Source: Streptomyces hygroscopicus (GTDB lineage Bacteria > Actinomycetota > Actinomycetes > Streptomycetales > Streptomycetaceae). From it: a stretch of DNA of 64,000 nt. Where the stretch lies: NCBI RefSeq assembly GCF_026168105.1, contig NZ_LBMW01000007.1, positions 124,001 through 188,000 of the forward strand, written 5' to 3'. Below the pieces are notes generated by a model. The model was not told the DNA's origin and searched no databases. It saw only the letters and a program-made list of their open reading frames with translations. The stretch's first letter is position 1, and each line of letters opens with the position of its first letter. Below are positions 33,263 to 42,038 of the stretch, in pieces. Made by a program: the position numbers and the translations under genes.

Positions 33263-34198
33263 TCAGCCCGTCGCCTTCTCCAGGGCCGTGCGCAGATGGC
33301 CGCCGCTCTCCGCGAGGAGCCGCGTTGCCGACGGGCCGTCCACTCCGCTGAGGATCGTCAGGATCGCGTTCTTGACCTCGCCGTCCGCGGCCGCCAGGGC
33401 GCGCTCGATCTCCTCGTCCGTCGCGCCCGTCGCCAGCGCCACGATCCGGCGGGAGCGGGCGCGCAGCTTGTCGTTGGAGGCGCGGACGTCGACCATCAGG
33501 TTCCCGTACGTCTTGCCGAGGCGGATCATCGTGATCGTCGAGAGCATGTTGAGGACCAGCTTCTGCGCCGTACCCGCCTTCAGCCGCGTCGACCCGGTGA
33601 GCAGCTCGGGTCCCACGACGATCTCGAGGCCGTGGTCGGCGGCGGCCGCCAGTGCGCTGCCCGCGTTGCAGGAGAGGCCGATCGTGAGCGCGCCGCGCGC
33701 CCGTGCGTGCTCCACCGCGCCGACCGCGTACGGTGTCCGCCCCGACGCCGAGATGCCGACCACCGCGTCACGGTCGGTCAGGTTCAGCGCGTCGAGGTCC
33801 GCCGCCGCCAGCTCCCTGGAGTCCTCCGCGCCCTCCACCGACGTCACCATCGCGCCGGGGCCGCCCGCGATCAGCCCCACGACCTGCGAGGGGTCCGTGT
33901 TGAAGGTGGGCGGGCACTCGGACGCGTCGAGGACACCGAGCCGTCCGGCGGTGCCCGCTCCCGCGTAGACGAGCCGGCCGCCCCGCGCCATCCGCTGTGC
34001 GATGTCGTCGATCGCGGCGGCGATCTGCGGGAGCCGCGCGGCGACCGCGGCCGGTACGGTCGCGTCCCCGCCGTTCATGATCTTCGCGATCTCCAGCGTC
34101 TGCAGTTGGTCGATCTCGGCCAGCTCGGGCCGGAAGGCCTCGGTGGTCAGCGTCTCCAACTCGGCTCGGAGGTCGCGGTGTCGGGGCGAGGAGTCCAT
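33263..34198 (-). CDS. murQ: N-acetylmuramic acid 6-phosphate etherase
   Basis: Product of 311 residues with a SIS fold. It cleaves the lactyl ether of MurNAc-6-phosphate to GlcNAc-6-phosphate and lactate. Conserved: GGRLVYAGAGTAGRLGVLDASECPP region, DAVVGISASGRTPYAVGA, LSCNAGSALA, EVVVGPE-like IVVGPELLTGSTRLKAGTAQK, MLSTITMIRLGKTYGNLM. It links recycled peptidoglycan sugars to the NagA reaction encoded at 16349. An RpiR-type regulator gene lies 54 bp upstream on the same strand, probably co-transcribed. Confidence 0.96.
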   Translation of the reverse strand: MDSSPRHRDLRAELETLTTEAFRPELAEIDQLQTLEIAKIMNGGDATVPAAVAARLPQIAAAIDDIAQRMARGGRLVYAGAGTAGRLGVLDASECPPTFNTDPSQVVGLIAGGPGAMVTSVEGAEDSRELAAADLDALNLTDRDAVVGISASGRTPYAVGAVEHARARGALTIGLSCNAGSALAAAADHGLEIVVGPELLTGSTRLKAGTAQKLVLNMLSTITMIRLGKTYGNLMVDVRASNDKLRARSRRIVALATGATDEEIERALAAADGEVKNAILTILSGVDGPSATRLLAESGGHLRTALEKATG

Positions 34199-34252
34199 GG
34201 GGGGCGGCTCTTTCCGGTGCGGCGCTGTTCTGGCAGGAGAGACGGACGGGGG

Positions 34253-35212
34253 CTAGCGCTTCGTTCCGCCACGCGGATGGTGGCGGTGCGCCAGGGCCTC
34301 GTACGAGGCGGCGAGCGCGGGCGCGGCGGTCTCGTACGTCCGCTGCGCCACGCCGACGAACAGGCAGTCCACGACCAGGAGCTGGCTCGTGCGGGAGGAC
34401 ATCGCGGCCGGTCTCAGCTCGCTCTCGCGCGCGGTGGACGTGGTGAGCACGTGGTCGGCGTACTGCGTCACGGGCCCGTCCGGACGGCCGGTGATCGCGA
34501 CGGTCGTCGCCCCGTGTTCGAAGGCGACCCGCAGCGGCTCGATGACGTCGCCGGTGGAGCCGGAGTGCGTGATCGCGATCGCCACGTCCTTGGTGCGCAG
34601 TTGCACGGCGTTGGTGACGGCGAGGTGCGGGTCGCTGTGCGCATGGGCTATGAGCCCTATCCGCAGCAGCTTCTGGACGAGGTCCTGGGCGACGAGCCCG
34701 GACGCCCCGATGCCGTACACGTCGATGCGACCGGCGGCGGCGAGCGCGGCGACGGCGGCGCCGAGTTGCGCGGTGTCGAGCCCGGCCGCGGTGTCGGCGA
34801 GGGTCTGCTGCTCGTCGTACGCGAGCTTCGCCACGACGTCCGCGATGGGGTCGTCGACCGCGATGTCGGCGGTGACGGACGGAGCGCGGCCCGACTGCTG
34901 CTGGGCGGCGAGGCCGGCGAGGGCGAGCCGCAGGTCCCGGTAGCCGGGGTAGCCGAGGAGGCGCGCCGTGCGCACAACGGTGGCCTCGCTGGTCCCGGTC
35001 AGCTCGGCGAGCCCGGTGACGGTGAGTGCCGCGCACCCGGCCGGGTCCCCGGCGACGGCCTCGGCGACGCGCTGCATGGACCGGGTCATGGAGGGTGCGA
35101 GGGTCCGCACCTTGGCGGCGAGCGCGGCGGGTGCGGGCGGCGCGGCGGGGCCTGCCGAGCCTCCGAAACTTTCCTTCACATGTTGGGTCACAATCTGAAA
35201 GATATTTTCCAT
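34253..35212 (-). CDS. MurR/RpiR-family transcriptional regulator
   Basis: Product of 319 residues. The N-terminal HTH_6 domain (about 40-115) has TVTGLAELTGTSEATVVRTA, followed by a SIS sugar-phosphate sensing domain (about 140-280) with GIGASGLVAQDL and ITHSGSTGDVIEPL. It most likely senses MurNAc-6-phosphate or a related ester and controls murQ, its downstream neighbour. The start at 35212 overlaps an AT-rich near-palindrome (GGAAAATATCTTTC on its strand) that may be its own operator. A shorter start near MTRSMQRV cannot be excluded. Confidence 0.9.
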   Translation of the reverse strand: MENIFQIVTQHVKESFGGSAGPAAPPAPAALAAKVRTLAPSMTRSMQRVAEAVAGDPAGCAALTVTGLAELTGTSEATVVRTARLLGYPGYRDLRLALAGLAAQQQSGRAPSVTADIAVDDPIADVVAKLAYDEQQTLADTAAGLDTAQLGAAVAALAAAGRIDVYGIGASGLVAQDLVQKLLRIGLIAHAHSDPHLAVTNAVQLRTKDVAIAITHSGSTGDVIEPLRVAFEHGATTVAITGRPDGPVTQYADHVLTTSTARESELRPAAMSSRTSQLLVVDCLFVGVAQRTYETAAPALAASYEALAHRHHPRGGTKR

Positions 35213-35248
35213 TCGGTGGTGCGGTCAAGAGTGCGCACAATGGGTGTT

Positions 35249-35632
35249 ATGGACCCCGTCAGCCCACTGGAGCAGGCACTGCACGCTGCTCGCGCCCTTG
35301 TGCTCGCCGATCTGGTCGCGGGCGAGGTGGCCGAGGCCGATGTCGTCTCGCTCGTCGAGGACTCCGTCATCCAGCGGCGCTGGTGGGTCGAACAGTGGCC
35401 GGAGGGCGCGGACTACGTGGCCGGGCTGGTCGCGCAGGACGTCCAGGACGCACTGCTGGAGCGGTACGGACGCTGGCCGCTGTGCCCCGTCTGCGGCTCG
35501 GGCGACCCGCACGCACTGGACATCGAGCCGGAACTCGGCCGGGACCCGCACTGGGTGTGCCACAAGGCGGGGGTGAAGGTCGCGGCGGTGGGCTCCCTGG
35601 GGAGGGCGACGGGCGGGATGCCGTCCTCGTGA
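35249..35632 (+). CDS. Conserved actinobacterial protein with CPVCG zinc-like motif
   Basis: Product of 127 residues; ATG 35240 (MGVMDPV) is an alternative start. Sequence SPLEQALHAARALVLADLVA, then QRRWWVEQWPEG and the LCPVCGSGDPHAL block followed by WVCHKAG. The Cys pair and later Cys-His could form a zinc site. Widely conserved in Streptomyces (memory) but of unknown role. It overlaps the next gene by four bases (GTGA). Confidence 0.83.
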   Translation: MDPVSPLEQALHAARALVLADLVAGEVAEADVVSLVEDSVIQRRWWVEQWPEGADYVAGLVAQDVQDALLERYGRWPLCPVCGSGDPHALDIEPELGRDPHWVCHKAGVKVAAVGSLGRATGGMPSS

Positions 35633-35889
35633 CGGTCTACGTCGACCCTCCCACCTGGCCCGGCCACGGCCGTATGTGGTCACATCTGATCAGCGACGTC
35701 TCGTACGACGAACTGCACGCGTTCGCCGAGAAGCTGGACGTACCGCGCCGGGCGTTCGAACGCGACCACTACGACCTCCCCTCCCACCGGTACGCGGACG
35801 CGGTCCGGGCGGGGGCGGTGGAGGTCGGCAGCCGCGAGGTGGTGCGCCTGCTGCACGCGTCCGGCCTGCGCAGACGCAAGCTGCCGTGA
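35629..35889 (+). CDS. DUF4031 protein
   Basis: Product of 86 residues with a GTG start overlapping the previous stop. It has TVYVDPPTWPGHGRMWSHLI, SYDELHAFAEKLDVPRRAFE, RDHYDLPSHRYADAVRAGA and VVRLLHASGLRRRKL, the complete DUF4031 signature. The family is small and cytoplasmic, with conserved His/Asp residues of unknown use. Coupled translation with the CPVCG protein suggests they act together. Confidence 0.9.
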   Translation: MTVYVDPPTWPGHGRMWSHLISDVSYDELHAFAEKLDVPRRAFERDHYDLPSHRYADAVRAGAVEVGSREVVRLLHASGLRRRKLP

Positions 35890-35891
35890 CG

Positions 35892-36551
35892 CTACTCAGG
35901 CCCGGCTTCCGGCGCCAGTAGTTCCAGTTCCGATCGCATGTTGTACCGGGCCGTCGCCTCCCACTCCCGCTGACCGTACGGCGTGCGGAACAGCCGGGGG
36001 AGGTCCAGGAGTTGGCGCAGTACGGCCGTGCGGCCGGTGCGGAACGCGTCGTCGGGGACGAAGCCGTACTCCTGGCGGACCGCCGCCGTGTACGCGGCGT
36101 ACGCCTGCGGGGGTGCCGCCAGGATCGCCAGGTCGGCGTCGCACAGGACCTGGCCGTTGCGGTCGTCGTCGGACGGGTCGTGGGTAACGGTGAGGCGGAC
36201 CAGGCGGGCGACCTCCGCCGTCGTGGTCCCCGGCACCCCGGCCTCGGGGAGCGCGCGTTCGGCGAGACGGGCCGACCGCTCCTCGTTGGTCGACCTCTCG
36301 GGCAGATAGACCGCGTCGTGGAACCAGGCCGCGAGACGCACCGCGTCCGGGTCGTCCGCGTACTCCGCCAGGGTGTCGACGTGATCGAGGACCGCCGCCA
36401 GGTGCTCGACCGTGTGGTAGCGGCGCTGCGGCTCGGACCAGCGGCGCAGCAAGTTTTCGGCGTACCGGTACGGATCCGGGTGGCATGCGCCCTCCCGGGC
36501 CGCGAGCAGCGTCCGCAGCCAGCGGGAACGCAGCGCCTCGAGTTCGGTCAT
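35892..36551 (-). CDS. HD-domain metal-dependent phosphohydrolase-like protein
   Basis: Product of 219 residues. The HD-type motif starts with His45 and His49 (RYHTVEHLAAVLDHVD) and continues with AAWFHDAVY, then CDADLAILAAPPQAY, giving the H..HD..D metal ligands. It resembles the group often annotated as predicted metal-dependent HD phosphohydrolases of nucleotides. Substrate unknown. It converges on the DUF4031 gene with a two-base gap and no terminator hairpin. Confidence 0.88.
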   Translation of the reverse strand: MTELEALRSRWLRTLLAAREGACHPDPYRYAENLLRRWSEPQRRYHTVEHLAAVLDHVDTLAEYADDPDAVRLAAWFHDAVYLPERSTNEERSARLAERALPEAGVPGTTTAEVARLVRLTVTHDPSDDDRNGQVLCDADLAILAAPPQAYAAYTAAVRQEYGFVPDDAFRTGRTAVLRQLLDLPRLFRTPYGQREWEATARYNMRSELELLAPEAGPE

Positions 36552-36686
36552 GCGGTCATTCTCCCGTGTTTCCCGGACGGCCCCGGGCGTGGCCCCCTGA
36601 CGACTGCAGAGGGGCGGGCCTCTGACGACTGCACACGGGCGGACGGTGGCCTTCTCGCCGCACGGACCCCGCCGTCGTACCCTTGG

Positions 36687-36702
36687 ATTGGACTAGACCT
36701 GT
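36687..36702. promoter_or_regulatory. DasR-like site upstream of cutC
   Basis: ATTGGACTAGACCTGT matches 12 of 16 positions of the dre consensus ACTGGTCTAGACCACT, including the central CTAGACC. It lies 33 bp before the cutC start, where it would overlap a promoter. This is a motif match only. Confidence 0.4.
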
Positions 36703-36734
36703 AGCCGCTCCAGGGGAACAACGGAAGGGGTCCT

Positions 36735-37424
36735 ATGAGCACGCGTGCAGTCCTGGAGGTGATCGCCCTCGGGGTCGAGGACGCGGTCGCCGCCCAGGCC
36801 GGAGGCGCTGACCGCCTCGAGCTGGTCACCGACATCGCCGCGGACGGGCTGACCCCGTCGGTGGGGACCTTCACCGCGATCCGCGCCGCCGTCGACATCT
36901 CGCTGCGCGTGATGCTCCGTCTGCGGGACGGGTTCGCGGCCGGTGACGTCGAGGCGCTCGTACGGGCCGCGCGGAAGCTGCGCGCGGCCGGCGCCGAGGA
37001 GTTCGTGCTCGGGTTCCTCGCCGAGGACGGGAGACCCGACCTCGGCACCGTCGAGCGGCTGGCCGTCGAGCTGGACGGCTGCCGCTGGACCTTCCACCGG
37101 GCGATCGACCGCGCCGCCGACCGTGACGCCCTGCGCAAGCAACTCGCCGATGTGCCGGGCCTGGACACCTACCTCACGGCGGGCTCGCCGGACGGTGTGG
37201 ACGACGGCCTGCCCACCCTCCTCGCCGAGGCGGGACGCGGCGGCGAGCCCGGCTACACCCAGCGGCTCCTGGTCGGCGGCGGCCTCCGCCTCGACCATGT
37301 GCCACGACTGCGGGCCGCGGGCATCGACGCCTTCCACATCGGTGGAGCGGCCCGCCCGAACGGCTGGGACTCGCCGGTCTCCGCCGAGGCGGTACGGCAG
37401 TGGCGTACGGCCCTCGACGGCTGA
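36735..37424 (+). CDS. cutC: Copper homeostasis protein CutC family
   Basis: Product of 229 residues after a GGAAGGGG site. TIM-barrel CutC signatures: LEVIALGVEDAVAAQAGGAD, RLELVTDIAADGLTPSVGTF, MLRLRDGF, FVLGFLAEDGRPD, WTFHRAIDRAADRDAL, YLTAGSPDGVDDGLP, LLVGGGLRLDHVP. The link of CutC to copper is historical and weak; the barrel may have an unknown enzymatic role. Cytoplasmic. Confidence 0.93.
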   Translation: MSTRAVLEVIALGVEDAVAAQAGGADRLELVTDIAADGLTPSVGTFTAIRAAVDISLRVMLRLRDGFAAGDVEALVRAARKLRAAGAEEFVLGFLAEDGRPDLGTVERLAVELDGCRWTFHRAIDRAADRDALRKQLADVPGLDTYLTAGSPDGVDDGLPTLLAEAGRGGEPGYTQRLLVGGGLRLDHVPRLRAAGIDAFHIGGAARPNGWDSPVSAEAVRQWRTALDG

Positions 37425-37456
37425 CGGGCGCGCGTGGCCGGTGGTCGCCGGGCGCC

Positions 37457-37489
37457 GACCGTTCCCCGGGCGATCGCCGGGGAACGGTC
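37457..37489. terminator. Bidirectional terminator between cutC and the helicase gene
   Basis: Perfect 13-bp arms GACCGTTCCCCGG and CCGGGGAACGGTC surround a seven-base loop between two convergent genes; the right arm touches the helicase stop codon. Confidence 0.85.
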
Positions 37490-39575
37490 AGCCGAGCTGA
37501 GGCGGCAGCGGTGCCGCGTGGGTGACGACCAGGCCCGAGACCGCGCGGGTCAGCGCCACGTACAGTCGGCGCAGGCCCGTCCGCTCGTCCGGTTCGCCGT
37601 CAACGACGGCCCTCGGCTCGTCGAGGACCACGTGGTCGTACTCCAGACCTTTGGCGAGCGACGCCGGCACCAGCGTCAGCCGGGTCTCCTGGGTCGTCTC
37701 CTCACCGGGCTCCAGATGGCCGATGCCTGCCGCGCCGAGCGCCTCGGCGAGTACGGGGACACGGGCGTCGGCGGCGATGAGGCCCACCGAGCCCTCCCGG
37801 CGCAGCAACTCCGTGCAGGCGGCGACCACTTCGGCGTCGTCACCGATCGTGCGCACCTCGAAGAAGCCCGGGTTCTCACGCACGGAGGCGACCGGCGTCA
37901 GACCCGGCGCGATGTGCGGCAGCAGCCTGGAGGCGTAGGTGATCACGTCGGTCGGCACCCGGAAACCGGCGGTCAGTTCCTCGATCACCGCGTCCGACTT
38001 CCCCAGGTGGGCGAGCGCCTCCTGCCAACTGCGCGTCGCCCAGGGCGTGGTGCCCTGGGCGAGGTCTCCGAGCACGGTCGCCGAACCGGTCGTGCAGCGT
38101 CGGCCGACCGCGCGGTACTGCATAGGGGAGAGGTCCTGCGCCTCGTCGAGCACGACATGCCCGAGCGAGTGCGTCCGTCGGACCAGGTCGGCGGTCTCGT
38201 CGATCAACACCGCGTCGGCGGACGACCACTTGGCGGACTTCACCGAACGTACCGGCTTCGCCCAGAGAACCTCCTTTCGCTCGTCCTCGTCGAGGATCCC
38301 GTCCGCGTGCTCGGCGAGGAAGCCGGCGTCGGTGAGCAGCCGCAGGACCAGCTTGGCCGGGTCGACGGCCGGCCAGATCGCCTTGACCGCCGCCTTCACG
38401 GCGGGGTTGCGGGCGACGGCGTCCTGCACGCGGTCGTCCGGCGCCTCCCCCGACCGTTCCATCTGGACGAGCACGGCGTGCGCGATCCGCTGCGGCAGGG
38501 CCTCGCGGGCGGCGCCGTAGCGGATGTCCCGGTCGAGCAACTCCCGGACGATCTCCTCGAGTTCGTAGGCGGGCACGCGCCAGCGCCGGGAGCCGCGCAC
38601 CACCACGACCGGCTCGGCGGGCATCGTCACATGCGCGCGGACGGCCCTGCGGAGGACCTCCGCCATGCGTGCGTCGCCCTTGATGACGGACGCGGCCGCG
38701 GTGTCCGTCCCGCGCACCTCGACATGCGCGACCAGGTCGTCCACCGTCGCCTGCTTGACCTCCAGCTCGCCGAGCGCGGGAAGCACCTGCTCGATGTAGT
38801 GCAGAAAGGACCTGTTGGGACCGATGACGAGGGTGCCGGTGCGGGCGAGCCGCTCACGGTGTGCATACAGCAGGTAGGCGACCCGGTGCAGGCCGACGGC
38901 GGTCTTTCCCGTCCCCGGTCCGCCCTGCACACAGACCGTGCCGGACAGCCCGCTGCGGACGATCTCGTCCTGTTCGGGCTGGATGGTGGCCACGATGTCG
39001 CGCATAGGACCCACGCGCGGGCGCTCGATCTCCTGTTGCAGCAGCTTGCTGGCGGTGGCCGCCTCGGCCGGGTCGGAGAGGTGTTCGTCCTCGTACGCGG
39101 TGAGGTCGCCGCCGGTGTAGCCGAAGCGGCGGCGAAGCGCGACGTCCATCGGGTCCTTCTTCGAGGCCCGGTAGAACGGCTGGGAGACGGGCGCGCGCCA
39201 GTCGATCACCATGGGATCGCCGTCGGCGTCGTGCACGTGCCGGCGGCCGATGTAGAAGCGCTCTCCCTCGGCGCCCTCCGCCCGGTCGGCGCCGGGTGCG
39301 TGGAGGTAGTCGAGGCGGCCGAAGAACAGCGGGGTGTGGCTGAGGTCGGCGAGGGCCTTGATGCGTTCGTCGATCTGACGGGCGAGGACCTCGGCGTTGA
39401 CCCAGTTCGCCGTGACGTCGCGGATGTCCAGGTTCTCCACGTCCTCGCGCATGGCGCGCAGGGCGGCACGGGAGGCGCTGAGGTGGGAACGCTCGCGTGC
39501 GAGCGGGTCGGCGTCGGAGAGGGGGCCGGACAGGGGGTGGGGGCCGGGGGCCGACGGAGCTGACGGGGTGGACAC
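37488..39575 (-). CDS. HelD/HelR-type RNA-polymerase-associated SF1 helicase
   Basis: Product of 695 residues. An N-terminal helical hairpin region (about 25-85, ARERSHLSASRAALRAMRED) precedes the split helicase core. Walker A GGPGTGKT is at 218-225, Walker B VVLDEAQDLSPMQ, GDLAQGTTPW, and the C-terminal motif VASLAKGLEYDHVVLDEP-like region with RRLYVALTRA. The FGRLDY block and length fit actinobacterial HelD proteins, which remove stalled RNA polymerase from DNA; some (HelR) displace rifamycins. I did not find the 19-bp rifamycin-associated element upstream. A UvrD-like DNA helicase is the alternative reading. Confidence 0.9.
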   Translation of the reverse strand: MSTPSAPSAPGPHPLSGPLSDADPLARERSHLSASRAALRAMREDVENLDIRDVTANWVNAEVLARQIDERIKALADLSHTPLFFGRLDYLHAPGADRAEGAEGERFYIGRRHVHDADGDPMVIDWRAPVSQPFYRASKKDPMDVALRRRFGYTGGDLTAYEDEHLSDPAEAATASKLLQQEIERPRVGPMRDIVATIQPEQDEIVRSGLSGTVCVQGGPGTGKTAVGLHRVAYLLYAHRERLARTGTLVIGPNRSFLHYIEQVLPALGELEVKQATVDDLVAHVEVRGTDTAAASVIKGDARMAEVLRRAVRAHVTMPAEPVVVVRGSRRWRVPAYELEEIVRELLDRDIRYGAAREALPQRIAHAVLVQMERSGEAPDDRVQDAVARNPAVKAAVKAIWPAVDPAKLVLRLLTDAGFLAEHADGILDEDERKEVLWAKPVRSVKSAKWSSADAVLIDETADLVRRTHSLGHVVLDEAQDLSPMQYRAVGRRCTTGSATVLGDLAQGTTPWATRSWQEALAHLGKSDAVIEELTAGFRVPTDVITYASRLLPHIAPGLTPVASVRENPGFFEVRTIGDDAEVVAACTELLRREGSVGLIAADARVPVLAEALGAAGIGHLEPGEETTQETRLTLVPASLAKGLEYDHVVLDEPRAVVDGEPDERTGLRRLYVALTRAVSGLVVTHAAPLPPQLG

Positions 39576-39957
39576 GGAAAGGTGCCTCCGGGGCGGTGGG
39601 CTCCCCCTTGTGCCGGCTTGTTCCGGGTGAAGCCGGGAACATGGGGGAGGCGGACCGGCGGGGCGCGGGCACGCACCGGCCGGCCCTCGCGGTGACGGGT
39701 GGCGGTTCTGCCGTCCGGTTTCCGTCCGGACGACGGCTCTCCGTGAAGGGAGGCGGGCAAGGCAGGGGATTCTAGGTGACGGGCGGATGCGGCGGCCAAC
39801 GGTTTTCCCGGCGCCTCAGGGCCGTGCCCCCCGTTGCCCTAGGGGATGGCCTCCCTCCGCAGGAGTACACGGGCCGGACCGGAGGGGTACGAGCGGGCAG
39901 CGCAGGTTACGTCCATGGTCCGACGCCATTCGGGGCTCCGGGTTCCACCATGGAGAC
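39576..39957. other. Gene-free leader region upstream of the HelD-type gene
   Basis: No convincing frame. Nested inverted repeats (CCGGCTT/AAGCCGG with outer CTCCCCC/GGGGGAG, about 39600-39650) form a probable long hairpin in the helicase leader on the minus strand. The rest is plain GC-rich spacer. Confidence 0.4.
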
Positions 39958-40152
39958 ATGAGCGCAGCGACCTTCTCCCCGGTGCCCGCCCCGGGCGGTC
40001 CGCCATCCGGGGCGACAGCCATCGACGCCGAACCCCATCGGCATCCGTTCGGCGACGCCCTGCGCGCCGTGAAGGTTTTCCTCGGCGCCGCGGTGGACGT
40101 GGTCCTTTTCGGCGAGTACGGGGAAGAAGCGGGAGTCCGCCACCGCCGATAG
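39958..40152 (+). CDS. Small unknown protein
   Basis: Product of 64 residues, MSAATFSPVPAPGGPPSGAT then HPFGDALRAVKVFLGAAVDV. An initial Pro/Gly-rich tail is followed by one amphipathic to hydrophobic helix (about 35-55) that may touch membranes. The last residues (GVRHRR) are encoded by the first copy of a 25-bp tandem repeat. The weak ribosome site (GGAGAC) and short length leave moderate doubt. Confidence 0.55.
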   Translation: MSAATFSPVPAPGGPPSGATAIDAEPHRHPFGDALRAVKVFLGAAVDVVLFGEYGEEAGVRHRR

Positions 40153-40185
40153 CGGGGGCCGGAGTCCGCCACCGCCGATAGCGGG
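40132..40185. repeat. 25-bp direct repeat, period 29
   Basis: GGAGTCCGCCACCGCCGATA followed by GCGGG occurs at 40132 and again at 40161. The first copy covers the stop codon of the small gene at 39958. Confidence 0.85.
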
Positions 40186-40323
40186 TGCCGCTCCTGGCGC
40201 CCGCGCGCACGAGCCACAGCCGGGCGGCAGCGCCCGGGTACGACGGTCCGCTCCGGATTCTGACGGAACGTGACCGTTCGTCACCTCCTGTGGCTTCTTT
40301 TTGTGCCTGCTTTGCTGTCCGGC

Positions 40324-41967
40324 TCAGTTCCCGGCCAGCAACTCGTCCGCGTCCACGATCCGGTAGGCGTACCCCTGCTCCGCCAGGAAGCGCTGACGGT
40401 GGGCCGCGAAGTCCTGGTCGATGGTGTCGCGGGCCACGACCGAGTAGAAGTGGGCCTGGTGGCCGTCGGCCTTGGGCCGCAGTACCCGGCCCAGCCGCTG
40501 CGCCTCCTCCTGCCGCGACCCGAACGTCCCCGACACCTGAATGGCGACGGTCGCCTCGGGCAGGTCGATGGAGAAGTTCGCGACCTTGGAGACGACGAGC
40601 ACGCTGATCTCGCCCTCGCGGAAGGCGTCGAAGAGCTTCTCGCGCTGGGCGTTGGAGGTCTCGCCCTTGATCACGGGCGCGTCCAGGTGCTCACCGAGCT
40701 CGTCCAGCTGGTCGATGTACTGGCCGATGACGAGGATCTGCTGCCCGGCGAAGCGCCGCACCAGCGCCTCGGTCACCTTCCGCTTGGTGTCGGTGGTCGC
40801 GCAGTACCGGTACTTCTCGTCGGTCTCGGCGGTGGCGTACGCGAGCCGCTCGGAGTCGGTGAGGTTCACCCGCACCTCCACACAGTCGGCGGGCGCGATG
40901 TATCCCTGGGCCTCGATCTCCTTCCAGGGCGCGTCGAAGCGCTTGGGGCCGATCAGGGAGAACACGTCCGACTCGCGGCCGTCCTCGCGCACCAGGGTCG
41001 CCGTCAGGCCGAGCCGCCGCCGGGCCTGCAGGTCCGCCGTGAACTTGAAGACCGGCGCGGGCAGCAGATGCACCTCGTCGTAGACGATGAGCCCCCAGTC
41101 GCGGGAGTCGAACAGCTCCAGGTGCGGATAGACACCTTTCCGCTTGGTGGTCAGCACCTGGTAGGTGGCGATGGTGACCGGCCGGATCTGCTTCCTCGTA
41201 CCGGAGTACTCCCCGATCTCGTCCTCGCTGAGCGAGGTCCGCTTCACCAACTCGTGCTTCCACTGCCGGGCGGAGACGGTGTTGGTGACGAGGATGAGGG
41301 TGGTGGCCTTGGCCTGGGCCATGGACCCGGCGCCGACGAGGGTCTTTCCGGCCCCGCAGGGCAGCACGACGACGCCGCTGCCCCCGTGCCAGAAGTTCTC
41401 GACGGCCTGCCTCTGATACGGCCGCAGGGCCCACCCGTCCTCGTGCAGTTCGATCGGATGTGCCTCGCCGTCCACGTACCCGGCGAGGTCCTCCGCGGGC
41501 CAGCCCAGCTTCAGCAGCACCTGCTTGATCTGCCCGCGCTCGGAGGGGTGGACGGCGACCGTGTCCGGGTCGATCCGGGTCCCGACCAGCGGAGCGATCC
41601 GCTTCGAGCGCAGCACCTCCTCGAGCACGGGCCGGTCGGTGCTGGTCAGGACGAGCCCGTGGGCGGGGTGCTTGGTGAGGCTCAGCCGCCCGTAGCGGTC
41701 CATGGTCTCTGCGATGTCGACGAGCAGCGCGTGCGGCACCGGGTAGCGGCTGTACTGCATGAGTGCGTCCACGACCTGCTCGGCGTCGTGCCCCGCGGCC
41801 CGCGCGTTCCACAGCCCGAGCGGGGTCACCCGGTAGGTGTGGATGTGCTCCGGCGCCCGCTCCAGTTCGGCGAAGGGAGCGATGGCCCGACGGCAGTCAT
41901 CCGCCTGCTCGTGATCGACTTCGAGGAGCAGGGTCTTGTCGGACTGAACGATGAGCGGACCATTCAC
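40324..41967 (-). CDS. Bacterial XPB-type DNA repair helicase (SF2)
   Basis: Product of 547 residues. GTG 41967 (VNGPLIVQSDK) is chosen because GGAAAGGG lies eight bases upstream. Motifs: Walker A LPCGAGKT, DEVH box in IVYDEVHLLPAP, LTATLVREDGRE (motif III plus the RED motif of XPB), thumb region, LVVSKVANFSIDLPEA and QRLGRVLRPK (motif VI). An N-terminal damage-recognition-like domain precedes the core. It is a 3' to 5' DNA translocase of nucleotide excision repair type, common in Actinobacteria and some Archaea. The large gene at 42039 lies 71 bp upstream on the same strand. Confidence 0.94.
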   Translation of the reverse strand: MNGPLIVQSDKTLLLEVDHEQADDCRRAIAPFAELERAPEHIHTYRVTPLGLWNARAAGHDAEQVVDALMQYSRYPVPHALLVDIAETMDRYGRLSLTKHPAHGLVLTSTDRPVLEEVLRSKRIAPLVGTRIDPDTVAVHPSERGQIKQVLLKLGWPAEDLAGYVDGEAHPIELHEDGWALRPYQRQAVENFWHGGSGVVVLPCGAGKTLVGAGSMAQAKATTLILVTNTVSARQWKHELVKRTSLSEDEIGEYSGTRKQIRPVTIATYQVLTTKRKGVYPHLELFDSRDWGLIVYDEVHLLPAPVFKFTADLQARRRLGLTATLVREDGRESDVFSLIGPKRFDAPWKEIEAQGYIAPADCVEVRVNLTDSERLAYATAETDEKYRYCATTDTKRKVTEALVRRFAGQQILVIGQYIDQLDELGEHLDAPVIKGETSNAQREKLFDAFREGEISVLVVSKVANFSIDLPEATVAIQVSGTFGSRQEEAQRLGRVLRPKADGHQAHFYSVVARDTIDQDFAAHRQRFLAEQGYAYRIVDADELLAGN

Positions 41968-42038
41968 GCGCGGCACCCTTTCCGTGCGGCCGGACGTTCC
42001 GTGCGGCCAAACGTCCAGTGTGCCTCATACCGGGGTGA

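Noticed and set aside
32996..35248. Very long plus-strand frame upstream of the CPVCG protein
   Set aside because: Only its last 127 codons are real; the rest is antisense to murQ and the RpiR regulator.
39576..39700. Rifamycin-associated element upstream of the HelD-type gene
   Set aside because: No stretch resembles the known 19-bp inverted repeat GGGGCTTGCGGCAAGGCCC.
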